Below are positions 38,723-47,298 of a DNA stretch of 64,000 nucleotides, piece after piece (positions within the stretch are counted from its first letter, which is position 1; each line of letters begins with the position of its first letter). The notes below the pieces were generated by a model. The model saw nothing but the letters and a program-made list of their open reading frames with translations. It was not told where the DNA came from and searched no databases. The translations under genes and the position numbers were made by a program. Source of the stretch: an uncultured Bacteroidota bacterium (GTDB lineage: Bacteria; Bacteroidota; Bacteroidia; Bacteroidales; P3); NCBI GenBank assembly GCA_902762805.1, contig CACWPQ010000002.1:62001-126000 (forward strand), in the 5' to 3' direction.

Positions 38723-40213
38723 TCAGGATTTCTTCCGCAAGACGAGGCGGAAGGTGGTGCCTTGGCCGACGACGCTGTATTTCAGGTAGAGCTCGCCGCG
38801 GTGGTACTGGCTCATGATGCGCCCCGCCAGCGGCAGGCCGAGGCCCCAGCCGCGGGTCTTGGTGGTGTAGCCGCTTTCGAAGATTTTCTTCTGCGCTGAG
38901 GGCGGTATGCCGCGACCGGTGTCGCTGACGTCTATATATATCTTGCGCGCGTCCTGCGAGCCCACGATGGTGATGGCGCCCACGCCCTCCATGGCGTCGA
39001 CGGCGTTGCGGCAGAGGTTTTCTATCACCCACTCGAAGAGGTAGCTGTTGAGCGGCGCGACGAAGCTTTCGCCCTCGGGGAAGGAGACTTTGTACTGCAC
39101 TTTCTTCGACGTGCGCCCCTGCAAATAGCGTGTGGCGCGTTCCACCACCTCCCGCACGTCCTCCTCCTTCAGCTCGGGCACCGAGCCGATTTTCGAGAAG
39201 CGGTGGGTGATGGTCTCCAGCCGGTGGAGGTCTTTGCCGATTTCGTCGGCATACTGGTCGGTCAGTTCCTTGCCGCGCAGGTACTCGTTCCAAGCCACCA
39301 GGGAGCTCAGGGGTGTGCCCAGCTGGTGGGCCGTCTCCTTGGCCAGGCCCACCCAGATGCGGTTCTGCTCCATGGTGTGGGTGGTGCGGAAGAGGAGGTA
39401 GGCGGCGGCGAGCAGCACCAGCGCGATGAACACATAGAGCAGCGGCACCCACCGCAGCGAGCGCAGCAGGGGCGAGTTCTCGTAGTAGACGTAGGCCAGG
39501 CCGCCCTCGGGCAGGGTGATTTGCACGGGGTCGTTGGCGCGCGCCATGGAGCTCACGCGCTCGGCCAGCTTGCGCGGGGTGTCCACCTCGCTGCTGTCGA
39601 TATTGCCCAGGGCCACGATGTCGGTGCGCGCACTGTCGAGGATGATGACGGGTACCTTGACCGAGTTGCCCGTGATGTCGGCCAGGAAGCTCTGCGTCAG
39701 CCGTTCCAGCACCTGGCGCAGCTGGGTGTAGTACTGCGACTCCTTGTAGTAGAGCGTCATCGGCATGCCCCAGAGGCGGTAGGTGAAGGGGGGATTGCGC
39801 GAGTATTCGTCGCGCAGGGCGCCGGCCAGCTTTTGCCCGGCCAGCTCCTGCGGCACGGTGATGAGCGAGTCGGCGGCCGTGGTGATGATGATGGGTGTCT
39901 GCGACGAGTCGACGATATACCTTATATATGCCAGGCTGAAGCGCAGGTCAACCGACTGGTCGGGGTCGTTGAACGACTGCAGTATGTCGGTATAGAGGCG
40001 CATTTTGCGGTGCTCGTCCAGCGTGGCCTGCTGGAAGAATTCCTGGGTGACATCGGCCAGCTGGCTGCGCTGACCGATGGCGTTGGCCCAAAGGCGTATC
40101 TTGTCCTCCTCGGAGCGCTGCACCTCGCCCGCCGCCTTCTGCACCTGCCACAGGGCAAAAAACGCCAGCACCAGCGAGAGCGCCATCAGTATCAGTTTCA
40201 GCCGATGTTTCAT
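38723..40213 (-). CDS. Membrane sensor histidine kinase
   Basis: The 496-residue protein has two membrane helices (about residues 5-25 and 258-280) enclosing a periplasmic sensor of some 230 residues. The H-box is AKETAHQLGTPLSSLVAWNE, followed by the N-box VIENLCRNAVDAMEG, the G1-box DVSDTGRGIPPSAQ and the G2-box TTKTRGWGLGLPLAGRIMS. The HQLGTPLSSL H-box is typical of a Bacteroidota kinase subgroup. No response regulator is encoded next to it, so its partner is elsewhere. I start at the ATG at 40213; upstream codons are translated heptamers. Confidence 0.93.
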   Translation of the reverse strand: MKHRLKLILMALSLVLAFFALWQVQKAAGEVQRSEEDKIRLWANAIGQRSQLADVTQEFFQQATLDEHRKMRLYTDILQSFNDPDQSVDLRFSLAYIRYIVDSSQTPIIITTAADSLITVPQELAGQKLAGALRDEYSRNPPFTYRLWGMPMTLYYKESQYYTQLRQVLERLTQSFLADITGNSVKVPVIILDSARTDIVALGNIDSSEVDTPRKLAERVSSMARANDPVQITLPEGGLAYVYYENSPLLRSLRWVPLLYVFIALVLLAAAYLLFRTTHTMEQNRIWVGLAKETAHQLGTPLSSLVAWNEYLRGKELTDQYADEIGKDLHRLETITHRFSKIGSVPELKEEDVREVVERATRYLQGRTSKKVQYKVSFPEGESFVAPLNSYLFEWVIENLCRNAVDAMEGVGAITIVGSQDARKIYIDVSDTGRGIPPSAQKKIFESGYTTKTRGWGLGLPLAGRIMSQYHRGELYLKYSVVGQGTTFRLVLRKKS

Positions 40214-40250
40214 ATTATGTTGATATGTTGATAAGTTGATATGTTGATAA
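40213..40250. repeat. TTGATAT/TTGATAA heptamer-type array
   Basis: TTGATATG, TTGATAAG, TTGATATG, TTGATAAG follow each other just upstream of the histidine kinase start. The unit is 8 rather than 7 bases. Confidence 0.65.
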
Positions 40251-40261
40251 GCCCCCACTCA

Positions 40262-40325
40262 CTCCTAATTCCTAATTCCTAATTCCTCACTCCTAATTCC
40301 TAATTCCTAATTCCTCACTCCTCAT
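40262..40325. repeat. TAATTCC/TCACTCC heptamer array
   Basis: At least eight heptamers (TAATTCC, with TCACTCC and TCATTCC variants) fill the gap between the kinase and the LolE-like gene and run into the last codons of the latter. Confidence 0.85.
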
Positions 40326-41546
40326 TCCTTTCACCGTCTCCGCCGGGCTGATGCGGCTGATGTAGGACGCCGGCAGCAGCAGCGCCGCAAGGCAGACCGC
40401 CAGCGTGCCCACGGCCACCAAGGCATACACGCGCCAGTCCATCTCCACCGGCACATGGCTCATCGAGTAGCTCTCGGGGTCGAGCCGCACCGGCTGCCAG
40501 CGCCGCTGCACCCAGCTCAGCGCCAGCGCCAACGCCAGCCCGATGCCGATGCCCCACAGGATGAGCCGCACGGCCTTCAGCAGGAATATCCGCCTGACGC
40601 TGGCGTTGGAGGCCCCAAGCGTCTTGAGGATGCCGATGGTGGCCCCCTTCTCGAAAATCATGATCAGCAGCGCCGACACGATGGCGATGGCGCTGACGAT
40701 GCACATGATGGTGAGGATGAGGGTGATGTTGGCGTTCAGCAGGTCGAGCCACGAGAAGAGCGCCGGGTGCTCCTGCACGACGGTGCGGAGCGTGAGGTCG
40801 TAGGGCAGTTCGGCCAGCACGGCGGCGGCGGTGGCGTCGAGGCCGGCCAGGTCGGCGACCAGCAGCTCGTAGCCGCCCACCTGCCCGGGCGTCCAGTCGC
40901 TGAGGCGTTGCACCTGCCGCAGGTCGCCCACCACGATGAGGTCGTCCATCTCGGTGAGGTCGGTGCTGTAGATGCCGCTGACGGTGAAGGCGCGCGCCCT
41001 CGGCGCGCGCTCCTGCCAGAAGTAGGTGCGCATCTTGTCGCCCACCGCCAGCCGCAGCTTCGAGGCCAGCGTGGCCGAGATGGCCACCTCGTTGCTCGCG
41101 GTGCTGTCCGCCAGGTGCGGCAGCCGGCCCGCCGTGAGGCACGAGGCGAGGAACGCCGTGTCGCTACCCGCGCTGACGCCGCGCAGCACGATGCCGTGGA
41201 TCTGCTCGCCGGTCTTCACCATGCCGCCCTTGGTGGCATAATACTGCACGTGGCGCACGCCCGGCACAGCCCGCAGCCGCGCCGCCAGCGCGCTGTCCAC
41301 CTCCAGGGGGGCTTCCTGGTAGTCGGCGCTGGTCGAGAAGTTGGTCACCGTGATGTGGCTGCCGAAGCCCGCCACCTTGCCGGCAATCTCGCCCTGGAAG
41401 CCGCGCAGGATGCTCACCGCCATGACCATCACCAGCACGCCCAGCGCGATGCCGGCCACGGCGATGGCCGCCAAGGGGCCTGAGAAACCGCCCCCCTCGG
41501 CCTTCCGCGGCATGAACCGCCGGGCTATGTAGCGCTCGAAAAGCAT
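40293..41546 (-). CDS. ABC transporter permease, LolC/LolE-like
   Basis: The 417-residue protein has the FtsX/LolE topology: one N-terminal helix (about residues 24-48), a large periplasmic MacB-type domain (FGSHITVTNF to about 260) and three C-terminal helices. FEKGATIGILKTLGASNASV is the conserved cytoplasmic coupling segment. LolCE proteins extract lipoproteins from the inner membrane. No LolD ATPase is adjacent. The final residues EELGIRN are read from heptamers of the GGAATTA type, replacing the natural C-terminus. Confidence 0.88.
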   Translation of the reverse strand: MLFERYIARRFMPRKAEGGGFSGPLAAIAVAGIALGVLVMVMAVSILRGFQGEIAGKVAGFGSHITVTNFSTSADYQEAPLEVDSALAARLRAVPGVRHVQYYATKGGMVKTGEQIHGIVLRGVSAGSDTAFLASCLTAGRLPHLADSTASNEVAISATLASKLRLAVGDKMRTYFWQERAPRARAFTVSGIYSTDLTEMDDLIVVGDLRQVQRLSDWTPGQVGGYELLVADLAGLDATAAAVLAELPYDLTLRTVVQEHPALFSWLDLLNANITLILTIMCIVSAIAIVSALLIMIFEKGATIGILKTLGASNASVRRIFLLKAVRLILWGIGIGLALALALSWVQRRWQPVRLDPESYSMSHVPVEMDWRVYALVAVGTLAVCLAALLLPASYISRISPAETVKGMRSEELGIRN

Positions 41547-41657
41547 TTAGTGGTCAGTGGCTAGTGGTCAGTGGCTAGTGGCTAGTGGGCAGTGGGCAGT
41601 GGTTGACAAAACAACTGATGCGTCAGCCCACTGACCACTGACCACTGGCCACTTTTT
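41547..41657. repeat. GTGGTCA/GTGGCTA heptamer inverted repeat with GGCTGACGCA core
   Basis: Left arm: GTGGTCA, GTGGCTA and GTGGGCA heptamers. Right arm: CCACTGA and CCACTGG heptamers. Between them, read on the minus strand, lies GGCTGACGCATCAGTTGTTT. The same core word GGCTGACG occurs in the inserts in uvrC and in the GT4 gene. Here the element is intergenic, between the LolE-like gene and tpiA. Confidence 0.85.
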
Positions 41658-42418
41658 CAGAAACTCATCGCGATAGCCACAAAGTCCTCGGCCTTGAGCG
41701 ACGCGCCGCCGATGAGGCCGCCGTCGATGTCGGCGCAGGCGAAGAGTTCCTTGGCGTTGGAGGGCTTGCAGCTGCCGCCGTAGAGGATGCTCACCTCGTC
41801 GGCCAGCGCCTGGCCGTACTTGGCGGCGAGGAGGCTGCGGATGTGGGCGTGGATCTCCTGCGCCTGCTCGGGCGTGGCGGTGCGGCCGGTGCCGATGGCC
41901 CACACGGGCTCGTAGGCGATGACCACCTCCTGCATCTGCTCCGCCGTCAGGTGGAACAGGCCCTGCTCGACCTGCCTCTTCACCACCTCCAGCTGGCGGC
42001 CCGCCTCGCGCTCCTCGAGGACCTCGCCGACGCACACGATGGGCTTCAGCCCGTGGGCCAGCAGGCGGTCCACCTTGGCGGCGACGATGGCGTCGGTCTC
42101 GCCGTAGTACTGGCGGCGCTCCGAGTGACCCACGATGCAATAGTCGATCTCCATGCTCTCCAGCATCTCGGCACTCACCTCGCCGGTGTAGGCGCCGCGC
42201 TCCTGGTCGCTCACATTCTGCGCGCCGACAAGGAAATAGCTGTCGTTGGCATAGTCGGTCGTCATCTCCAGGTAGGGCAGAGGCGGGCAGACAATCAGCT
42301 GCGTCTCGCGCGGAAGCTCTTTCTCTTCCAGCTGCTCCATAATTCCGTTCACCAGTTCATCGGCTTCCGTGAAGGTGCAGTTCATCTTCCAGTTGCCGGC
42401 AACGATATGTTTTCTCAT
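41657..42418 (-). CDS. tpiA: Triosephosphate isomerase
   Basis: TpiA interconverts dihydroxyacetone phosphate and glyceraldehyde 3-phosphate. The 253-residue product has the catalytic set: Asn/Lys in VAGNWKMN, the general-acid His in YCIVGHSERRQYY, the catalytic Glu in VVIAYEPVWAIGTGRTATPE with the flexible loop, and the phosphate-binding YGGSCKPSNA and GGLIGGASLK. The length and start fit the family. A heptamer inverted repeat lies directly downstream. Confidence 0.97.
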   Translation of the reverse strand: MRKHIVAGNWKMNCTFTEADELVNGIMEQLEEKELPRETQLIVCPPLPYLEMTTDYANDSYFLVGAQNVSDQERGAYTGEVSAEMLESMEIDYCIVGHSERRQYYGETDAIVAAKVDRLLAHGLKPIVCVGEVLEEREAGRQLEVVKRQVEQGLFHLTAEQMQEVVIAYEPVWAIGTGRTATPEQAQEIHAHIRSLLAAKYGQALADEVSILYGGSCKPSNAKELFACADIDGGLIGGASLKAEDFVAIAMSF

Positions 42419-42621
42419 GTTCGTGTATGTTTTTAATTTTAAATGGGTATTTTCGCCTTATAACGCACGGCACAAACATTTATTTTGTCGCACCGCAACT
42501 TAATCCCCCAATAAATTCACCACAAAAAACACAACCATCTGATTTCCAGCGATAACTACACTCAACCAAAACCGCCTCGCCATACCTTCGTATTGTACTG
42601 GTATTCACCAAGTTGTATACC

Positions 42622-42653
42622 ACTTACCCTAGCGCTTCCCTAGAATTACCCTC
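42622..42653 (+). repeat. Partial 11-bp C-rich element
   Basis: ACCCTAGCGCTTCCCTAGAA then TTACCCT keeps the CCCTAG and 11-base spacing of the larger elements, without the palindrome. The 42419-42750 gap is otherwise featureless. Confidence 0.45.
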
Positions 42654-42749
42654 TCTTCTCCCCCTCGGCACCTCCTGCGGCAATATTATATCTGCGATAT
42701 AATACGGCTCGTCCCACACCCCCGATGCACCGAAAAAACAAAAAATATA

Positions 42750-42779
42750 TTTGCATATTGTTTTTTTTTGCTATCTTTG
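42750..42779 (+). promoter_or_regulatory. Promoter of serC
   Basis: TTTG at 42750-42753 and TATCTTTG at 42772-42779 with an 18-base spacer fit the Bacteroidota consensus. The serC ATG lies 70 bases downstream, leaving an AT-rich leader. Confidence 0.7.
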
Positions 42780-42849
42780 CTGCCGTACATATAAAGTACA
42801 GAAACAATATAAATATTTAAAAATAAACCCTTTAAAACAACAACAAGCA

Positions 42850-43950
42850 ATGAAGACCGCTTATAATTTCAACGCAGGCCCCTGTGTCCTGCCCAAACAG
42901 GCCATCGAGAACACCATCAAGGCCCTCCACGACTTCGACAACACCGGCATCGGCATCGCCGAAATCAGCCACCGCACCCCTGGCTGGGAGAAGCTTATGG
43001 CCGACACCCGTCAGCTGTGGCGCGACCTGCTCGGCATCCCCGCCGAGTACGAGGTGCTCTTCCTCGGTGGCGGCGCCAGCACCCAGTTCATGGCCGTGCC
43101 CGCCAACCTGCTCAACAAGAAGGCCGCCTACCTCCAGACCGGCGTCTGGGCCAAGAAGGCCGCCAAGGAAGCCAAACTGTTCGGCACCGTCGACATCGTC
43201 GCCAACAGCGAGGACAAGACCTACAGCTACATCCCCAAGGGCTACACCATCCCCACCGATGCCGACTACTTCCACATCACCACCAACAACACCATCTACG
43301 GCACCGAAATCAAGCACGACATGGACTGCCCCGTCATGCTGGTGGCTGACATGAGCTCCGACATCATGAGCCGTCCCGTCGACGTCAAGAAGTACGGTCT
43401 CATCTACGGTGGCGCCCAGAAGAATGTCGGCCCCGCCGGTGTTACCTTCGTCATCGTCCGCAAGGATATCCTCGGCAAGATCACCGACCGCCAGTACATG
43501 AACCCCCTGCCCACCATGGTCGACTTCCGCACCCACGCCGCCGAAGAGGACAAGAACATCTCCATGTTCAACACTCCCCCGGTGATCAACATCTTCATGA
43601 TGTACGAGACCCTGAAGTGGGTCAAGGAAATCGGCGGCCTCACCGAGATGAACAAAATCAACGTCAAGAAGTCCAACCTCCTCTACGACGAAATCGACCG
43701 CAACTCCATGTTCGTCGGCACCGCCGCCAAGGAGGACCGCTCCATCATGAACCACTGCTTCGTCATGGCCCCCGGCCGCGAGGACAAGCAGGACGCCTTC
43801 ATGGCCTTCGCCAAGGAGCGCGGCATGGTCGGCATCAAGGGCCACCGCTCCGTCGGCGGCTTCCGCGCCAGCCTCTACAACGCCTGCCCCATCGAGGCCG
43901 TCGAGGCTCTCGTCCAGTGCATGCAGGACTTCGAGAAAGCCAACAAATAG
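42850..43950 (+). CDS. serC: Phosphoserine aminotransferase
   Basis: SerC transfers an amino group from glutamate to 3-phosphohydroxypyruvate in serine synthesis. The 366-residue enzyme has [10 protein letters not shown] at the start, [14 protein letters not shown] for phosphate binding, the PLP Lys in [18 protein letters not shown] (about residue 195), and [16 protein letters not shown] near the end. I start at the ATG at 42850. serA follows after 116 bases on the same strand, so the two form a serine synthesis pair. Confidence 0.97.
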   Translation: MKTAYNFNAGPCVLPKQAIENTIKALHDFDNTGIGIAEISHRTPGWEKLMADTRQLWRDLLGIPAEYEVLFLGGGASTQFMAVPANLLNKKAAYLQTGVWAKKAAKEAKLFGTVDIVANSEDKTYSYIPKGYTIPTDADYFHITTNNTIYGTEIKHDMDCPVMLVADMSSDIMSRPVDVKKYGLIYGGAQKNVGPAGVTFVIVRKDILGKITDRQYMNPLPTMVDFRTHAAEEDKNISMFNTPPVINIFMMYETLKWVKEIGGLTEMNKINVKKSNLLYDEIDRNSMFVGTAAKEDRSIMNHCFVMAPGREDKQDAFMAFAKERGMVGIKGHRSVGGFRASLYNACPIEAVEALVQCMQDFEKANK

Positions 43951-44066
43951 TCCAGTCAACCAGTTAAACAATGGAAGTCAGAGTAGACGTCAGGGAGGGA
44001 TTCGAGAAGAAGCTTCGCAAGGAGCCTACCTGCGTCTTCTCTGATGAAATAAAGATTTACAGCAAA

Positions 44067-44987
44067 ATGAAAGTTTTAGTTGCTACCGAGAAACCCTTCG
44101 CCAAAGTGGCCGTCGACGGCATCCGCGAAGTGGTCGAGAAGAACGGCTACACCCTGGCCCTCCTCGAGAAATACACCGACGTCAATGAACTCTACGCCGC
44201 CGTTGCCGACGCCGACGCCCTCATCGTCCGCTCCGACAAGGTCACCAAAGAGGTCATCGACCACGCCAAGAACCTCAAAATCGTCGTCCGTGCCGGCGCC
44301 GGCTTCGACAACCTCGACCTCGAGGCTTGCACCGCCCGCGGCATCGTCGCCATGAACACCCCCGGCCAGAACTCCAACGCCGTGGCCGAGCTGGTCATGG
44401 GCATGCTCGTCTATGCCGTGCGTAACTTCTACAACGGCAAGTCCGGCTCCGAGCTCATGGGCAAGAAGCTGGGTATCCTCGCCTTCGGCAACGTGGGTCG
44501 CAACGTGGCCCGCATCGCCAAGGGCTTCGGCATGGAGGTCTTCGCCTACGACGCCTTCCTCACCGCCGACCAAATCAACGCCTCCGGCATGGCCACCGCC
44601 GTCGCCAACCAGCAGGCCCTCTTCGAGCAGTGCGACATCGTCTCCCTCCACATCCCCGCCACCGCCGAGACCAAGCAGAGCATCAACTACGACCTCGTGG
44701 GCAAGATGCCCAAGGGTGGTATCCTGGTCAACAGCGCCCGCAAGGAGGTCATCGACGAGGCCGGCCTCTGCAAGCTCATGGCCGAGCGCACCGACCTGAA
44801 GTACATCACCGACATCATGCCCGATGCCGACGCCGACTTCAAGGCTTTCGAGGGTCGCTACTTCGCCACCCCCAAAAAGATGGGTGCCCAGACCGAAGAG
44901 GCCAACATCAACGCCGGTATTGCCGCCGCCGAACAGATTGCCGACTTCTTCAAGACCGGCAACAAGAAGTTCCAGGTCAACAAGTAA
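44067..44987 (+). CDS. serA: D-3-phosphoglycerate dehydrogenase
   Basis: SerA oxidises 3-phosphoglycerate, the first step of serine synthesis. The 306-residue form lacks an ACT domain, as is usual for this Bacteroidota type, so feedback control by serine may be absent. It has VVRAGAGFDNLDLEACTARG, the Rossmann motif KLGILAFGNVGRNVARIAKG (about residues 134-153), and the catalytic Arg in LVNSARKEVIDE. I start at the ATG at 44067 (MKVLVATEKP); the longer upstream frame to 43971 lacks family support. Confidence 0.95.
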   Translation: MKVLVATEKPFAKVAVDGIREVVEKNGYTLALLEKYTDVNELYAAVADADALIVRSDKVTKEVIDHAKNLKIVVRAGAGFDNLDLEACTARGIVAMNTPGQNSNAVAELVMGMLVYAVRNFYNGKSGSELMGKKLGILAFGNVGRNVARIAKGFGMEVFAYDAFLTADQINASGMATAVANQQALFEQCDIVSLHIPATAETKQSINYDLVGKMPKGGILVNSARKEVIDEAGLCKLMAERTDLKYITDIMPDADADFKAFEGRYFATPKKMGAQTEEANINAGIAAAEQIADFFKTGNKKFQVNK

Positions 44988-45021
44988 TTGTCGACGACCG
45001 TAGGGAGTCAACATATTACTC

Positions 45022-45912
45022 ATGCACCTCTGCATCTTCAACCCCGAGCACGACCTCTGCCTAGCCAGCGGTCGTGCTCTCTACATCCCGCCGCGCTCGG
45101 CACGCGACTTCGCCCTGCGCGACTCCCACCTCATGCAGACCCTCTACCCCGACGCCCTCTGCTGCTCCGCCTACGACCTCCCCTCCTTCAAAATTCAAAA
45201 TTCGGAATTCAACACCATCACCCCCTGGGGCTGGAACCTCACCCTCAAGCACCAGCTTCTCAAAGCCGGCGCCCCCGCCGGACTCCTCCCCTCCGACGAC
45301 CGCCTGGCCACCCTCCGCGCCCTGCAGCACCGCACCACCGTCCTCCCCCTCCAGCCCGACTGCCGCGCCATATATAATATTGTAGAAGCCGAAGCCCTCC
45401 TGCGCGAGCAGCCCCACTGGGTGCTCAAAGCCCCCTGGAGCGGCGCCGGCCGCGGCCTGCGCTGGCTGCACAGCCACCTGTCGGAAATCGACCGCAACTG
45501 GATCGCCAAGACCGTCTCCGCCCAGCGATGCGTCATCGCCGAGCCCCGCCGCGACGTCGTCGCCGACCTGGCGCTGGAATACAATTGTCCTTTCACTCCC
45601 TCTCACTCCCCCCCACTCCCTCTCACTCCCCAATTCTCCGGCTACTCCCTCTTCCGCACCGGCCACGGCGTCTACAAGGAAAACGTCATGTGGAGCGACG
45701 ACGAGATTGCCCGCCATTTTGCCGATACCGACCTGCAGGCTGTCCGCACAAGGGTGGAGCAGTGGCTCGCCGCCAACATCCTCCCCCACTACCACGGCCC
45801 ACTCGGCGTCGACCTCATGGCCTGTGCCGACGGCAGCATCCACGTCGCCGAGCTCAACCTCCGCCACACCATGGGCATGGTCGCGCATGAAAGGTTAAAA
45901 ATTAAAAATTAA
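45022..45912 (+). CDS. Conserved Bacteroidota protein, ATP-grasp-like, with three repeat-encoded stretches
   Basis: The 296-residue product starts MHLCIFNPEHDLCLASG, a signature of a conserved Bacteroidota family of unknown function. It continues with WVLKAPWSGAGRGLRWLHSH (a Gly-rich ATP-grasp-type phosphate loop, about residues 133-152) and a late GPLGVDLMACADGSIHVAEL, like the metal-binding end of ATP-grasp enzymes. Three parts come from repeats: SFKIQNSEFN (about 55-64), CPFTPSHSPPLPLTPQ (about 190-205) and the C-terminal RLKIKN. The substrate is unknown. Confidence 0.75.
   Translation: MHLCIFNPEHDLCLASGRALYIPPRSARDFALRDSHLMQTLYPDALCCSAYDLPSFKIQNSEFNTITPWGWNLTLKHQLLKAGAPAGLLPSDDRLATLRALQHRTTVLPLQPDCRAIYNIVEAEALLREQPHWVLKAPWSGAGRGLRWLHSHLSEIDRNWIAKTVSAQRCVIAEPRRDVVADLALEYNCPFTPSHSPPLPLTPQFSGYSLFRTGHGVYKENVMWSDDEIARHFADTDLQAVRTRVEQWLAANILPHYHGPLGVDLMACADGSIHVAELNLRHTMGMVAHERLKIKN
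45186..45212 (+). repeat. CAAAATT heptamers translated in the ATP-grasp-like gene
   Basis: CAAAATT, CAAAATT, CGGAATT and CAAC form three heptamers encoding FKIQNSEFN. The words are AT-rich against a C-rich background. Confidence 0.75.
45589..45635 (+). repeat. CTCACTCC-type repeat translated in the ATP-grasp-like gene
   Basis: CCTTTCACTCCCTCTCACTC and then CCCCCACTCCCTCTCACTCC match the right arm of the decamer elements near 15.05 and 33.7 kb. They encode a Pro/Ser-rich stretch. Confidence 0.75.
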
Positions 45913-45918
45913 AAAACA
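45890..45918 (+). repeat. AAAATTA heptamers at the end of the ATP-grasp-like gene
   Basis: TTAAAAATTAAAAATTAAAA supplies the last codons (RLKIKN) and the TAA stop codon. Confidence 0.7.
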
Positions 45919-46016
45919 AGAATTAGAGGTCAGCGTAGATTAGAGTAATTCGCCATAAATTGACCTGCGTAGCTTTGCGTAATTCGCGTAATTCGCCGTA
46001 AAAAAAGTTAATCGTT

Positions 46017-46601
46017 ATGGGGTTTGTAGAAGCTTTTTTATTGTCTTTGGCCCTCTGTGTGGACACCCTCGTGGTCTCCACCACCACCGCCTTCCACAGC
46101 CGCCCCTCCTGGCGGCAGGGACTGCTCATGGCCACCGTCTTCGGCCTCTGCCAAGGTGGCTTCCCGCTGCTGGGCGCCCTCATCGGCGACGTGGCCCACT
46201 CCTTCATCCAGGCCGTCGACCACTGGATCGCCTTCGCACTCCTGGCCTTCATCGGCGGCAAGATGATTTGGGACCAAGTCGGAAGTCGGAAGGATGAGGG
46301 CTCAACCTCCGACCTCCGACCTCCAACCTCCGACCTCCGCCTTTCAACCTGCTTCCTCCTCGGTATCGCCACCAGCATCGACGCCTTCGCCGTCGGCATC
46401 GGCCTGGGGCTGGGCCACTCCATGGCCACCGTCCTCTGGGTCGTGGCCCTCGTCGGCGCCGTCACCTTCCTGGCCGCCCTGCTGGGCATCGCCCTCGGCA
46501 GGCGCAACATCCCCATCCCCGAGCGCACCGCCAACATCATCGCCGGCGCTGTGCTGATAGGCCTCGGCGTCAAGATTCTCATCGAACACCTTGCGGGCTG
46601 A
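46017..46601 (+). CDS. mntP: Manganese efflux pump MntP family protein with repeat insert
   Basis: MntP exports excess Mn(II). The 194-residue protein has six hydrophobic segments and the two half-repeats of the family: LSLALCVDTLVVSTTTAF (the D-containing metal motif) and GIATSIDAFAVGIGLGLGHS. Residues 88-111 (VGSRKDEG...SDLRLST) form a hydrophilic insert in the central loop, encoded by CCTCCGA-type heptamers. The loop is cytoplasmic, where an insert is tolerable. The 3' end overlaps the convergent lipoprotein gene by 23 bp. Confidence 0.88.
   Translation: MGFVEAFLLSLALCVDTLVVSTTTAFHSRPSWRQGLLMATVFGLCQGGFPLLGALIGDVAHSFIQAVDHWIAFALLAFIGGKMIWDQVGSRKDEGSTSDLRPPTSDLRLSTCFLLGIATSIDAFAVGIGLGLGHSMATVLWVVALVGAVTFLAALLGIALGRRNIPIPERTANIIAGAVLIGLGVKILIEHLAG
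46278..46350 (+). repeat. Translated CCTCCGA/CCTCCAA heptamer element in mntP
   Basis: AAGTCGGAAGTCGGA at the left is complementary to the CCTCCGA/CCTCCAA heptamers at the right, with GGATGAGGGCTCA in the middle. It encodes the same RPPTSDL peptide as the inserts in the GT2 and uvrC genes. Confidence 0.85.
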
Positions 46602-47298
46602 CCTGCCGCTTCATTATCACGTTGTCGATGATTTGGTCCATCTCTTCTTTTGTGCTGTAGAAGAAGAGCCAGAGGGTGAGTGCGTCACTGTCTCCGTACA
46701 CAAGGTAGCCGCTATTGCCATGGTCTGTGGCGGCGTGCAGCAGGCGGTCCTGTGATGCCGGTATGTCAATCCCCCCAATGGTGTCAGTGCTTTCGCCCAC
46801 CAAAGTTCCGTTTTCCCAATGCTGCCTATGCGTGATGGTGTGGCTCGACGTGTCCAATGTGATGCTGACATGGGGATTGTTGCCACGTGCGATCTCGTTC
46901 GAGAGGGAATCCAGCAGGCCGGAGAAGAACTCGCCGATGCCGATACCTGGCAAATGCAATGTGTCGCCGCCCCTAATGATGCTGCCACTTCCATTTGTTG
47001 TACCTGTAGTTATTGACGTTATTCTCGCCGAGTCCAAGGCCGCGACGTCCACTTTCTTTCCGACACCGAACTCCTTGCACAGCCGCAGCCATGCTTCGTT
47101 ATTCTGCGCTTGCATCATCACAGCGTTGTAGCCATGGTAGTCGCCGATGAGGGCTACCGTCAGGTCCTTGCGGGTGGCGTACTGGTTGTAGACTTCCGCC
47201 GCTGCCGTTGTGGTTGTGGGCATGGGGTCCTCGCGCTGGCACGAAGCAGGCAAGATGGCGAGGAGGAAAAGGCTTGCAAATAAAACTGTTTTTTTCAT
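46579..47298 (-). CDS. Predicted lipoprotein of unknown function in an ECF sigma operon
   Basis: The 239-residue protein has a lipoprotein signal (SLFLLAILPASC, Cys at residue 20) and a Thr/Ala-rich linker. The remainder has no family I recognise: AEVYNQYATRKDLTVALIGD with YHGYNAVMMQAQNNEAWLRL, and a closing LTLWLFFYSTKEEMDQII. It is the third gene of a minus-strand unit (sigma factor, TM protein, lipoprotein) with four-base overlaps, so it is probably a target or part of the signalling chain of that sigma factor. Confidence 0.7.
   Translation of the reverse strand: MKKTVLFASLFLLAILPASCQREDPMPTTTTAAAEVYNQYATRKDLTVALIGDYHGYNAVMMQAQNNEAWLRLCKEFGVGKKVDVAALDSARITSITTGTTNGSGSIIRGGDTLHLPGIGIGEFFSGLLDSLSNEIARGNNPHVSITLDTSSHTITHRQHWENGTLVGESTDTIGGIDIPASQDRLLHAATDHGNSGYLVYGDSDALTLWLFFYSTKEEMDQIIDNVIMKRQVSPQGVR

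Noticed and set aside
38723..40213. A complete two-component system around the histidine kinase
   Set aside because: No receiver-domain gene is adjacent on either side; the neighbours are a BspA-like gene and a LolE-like permease.
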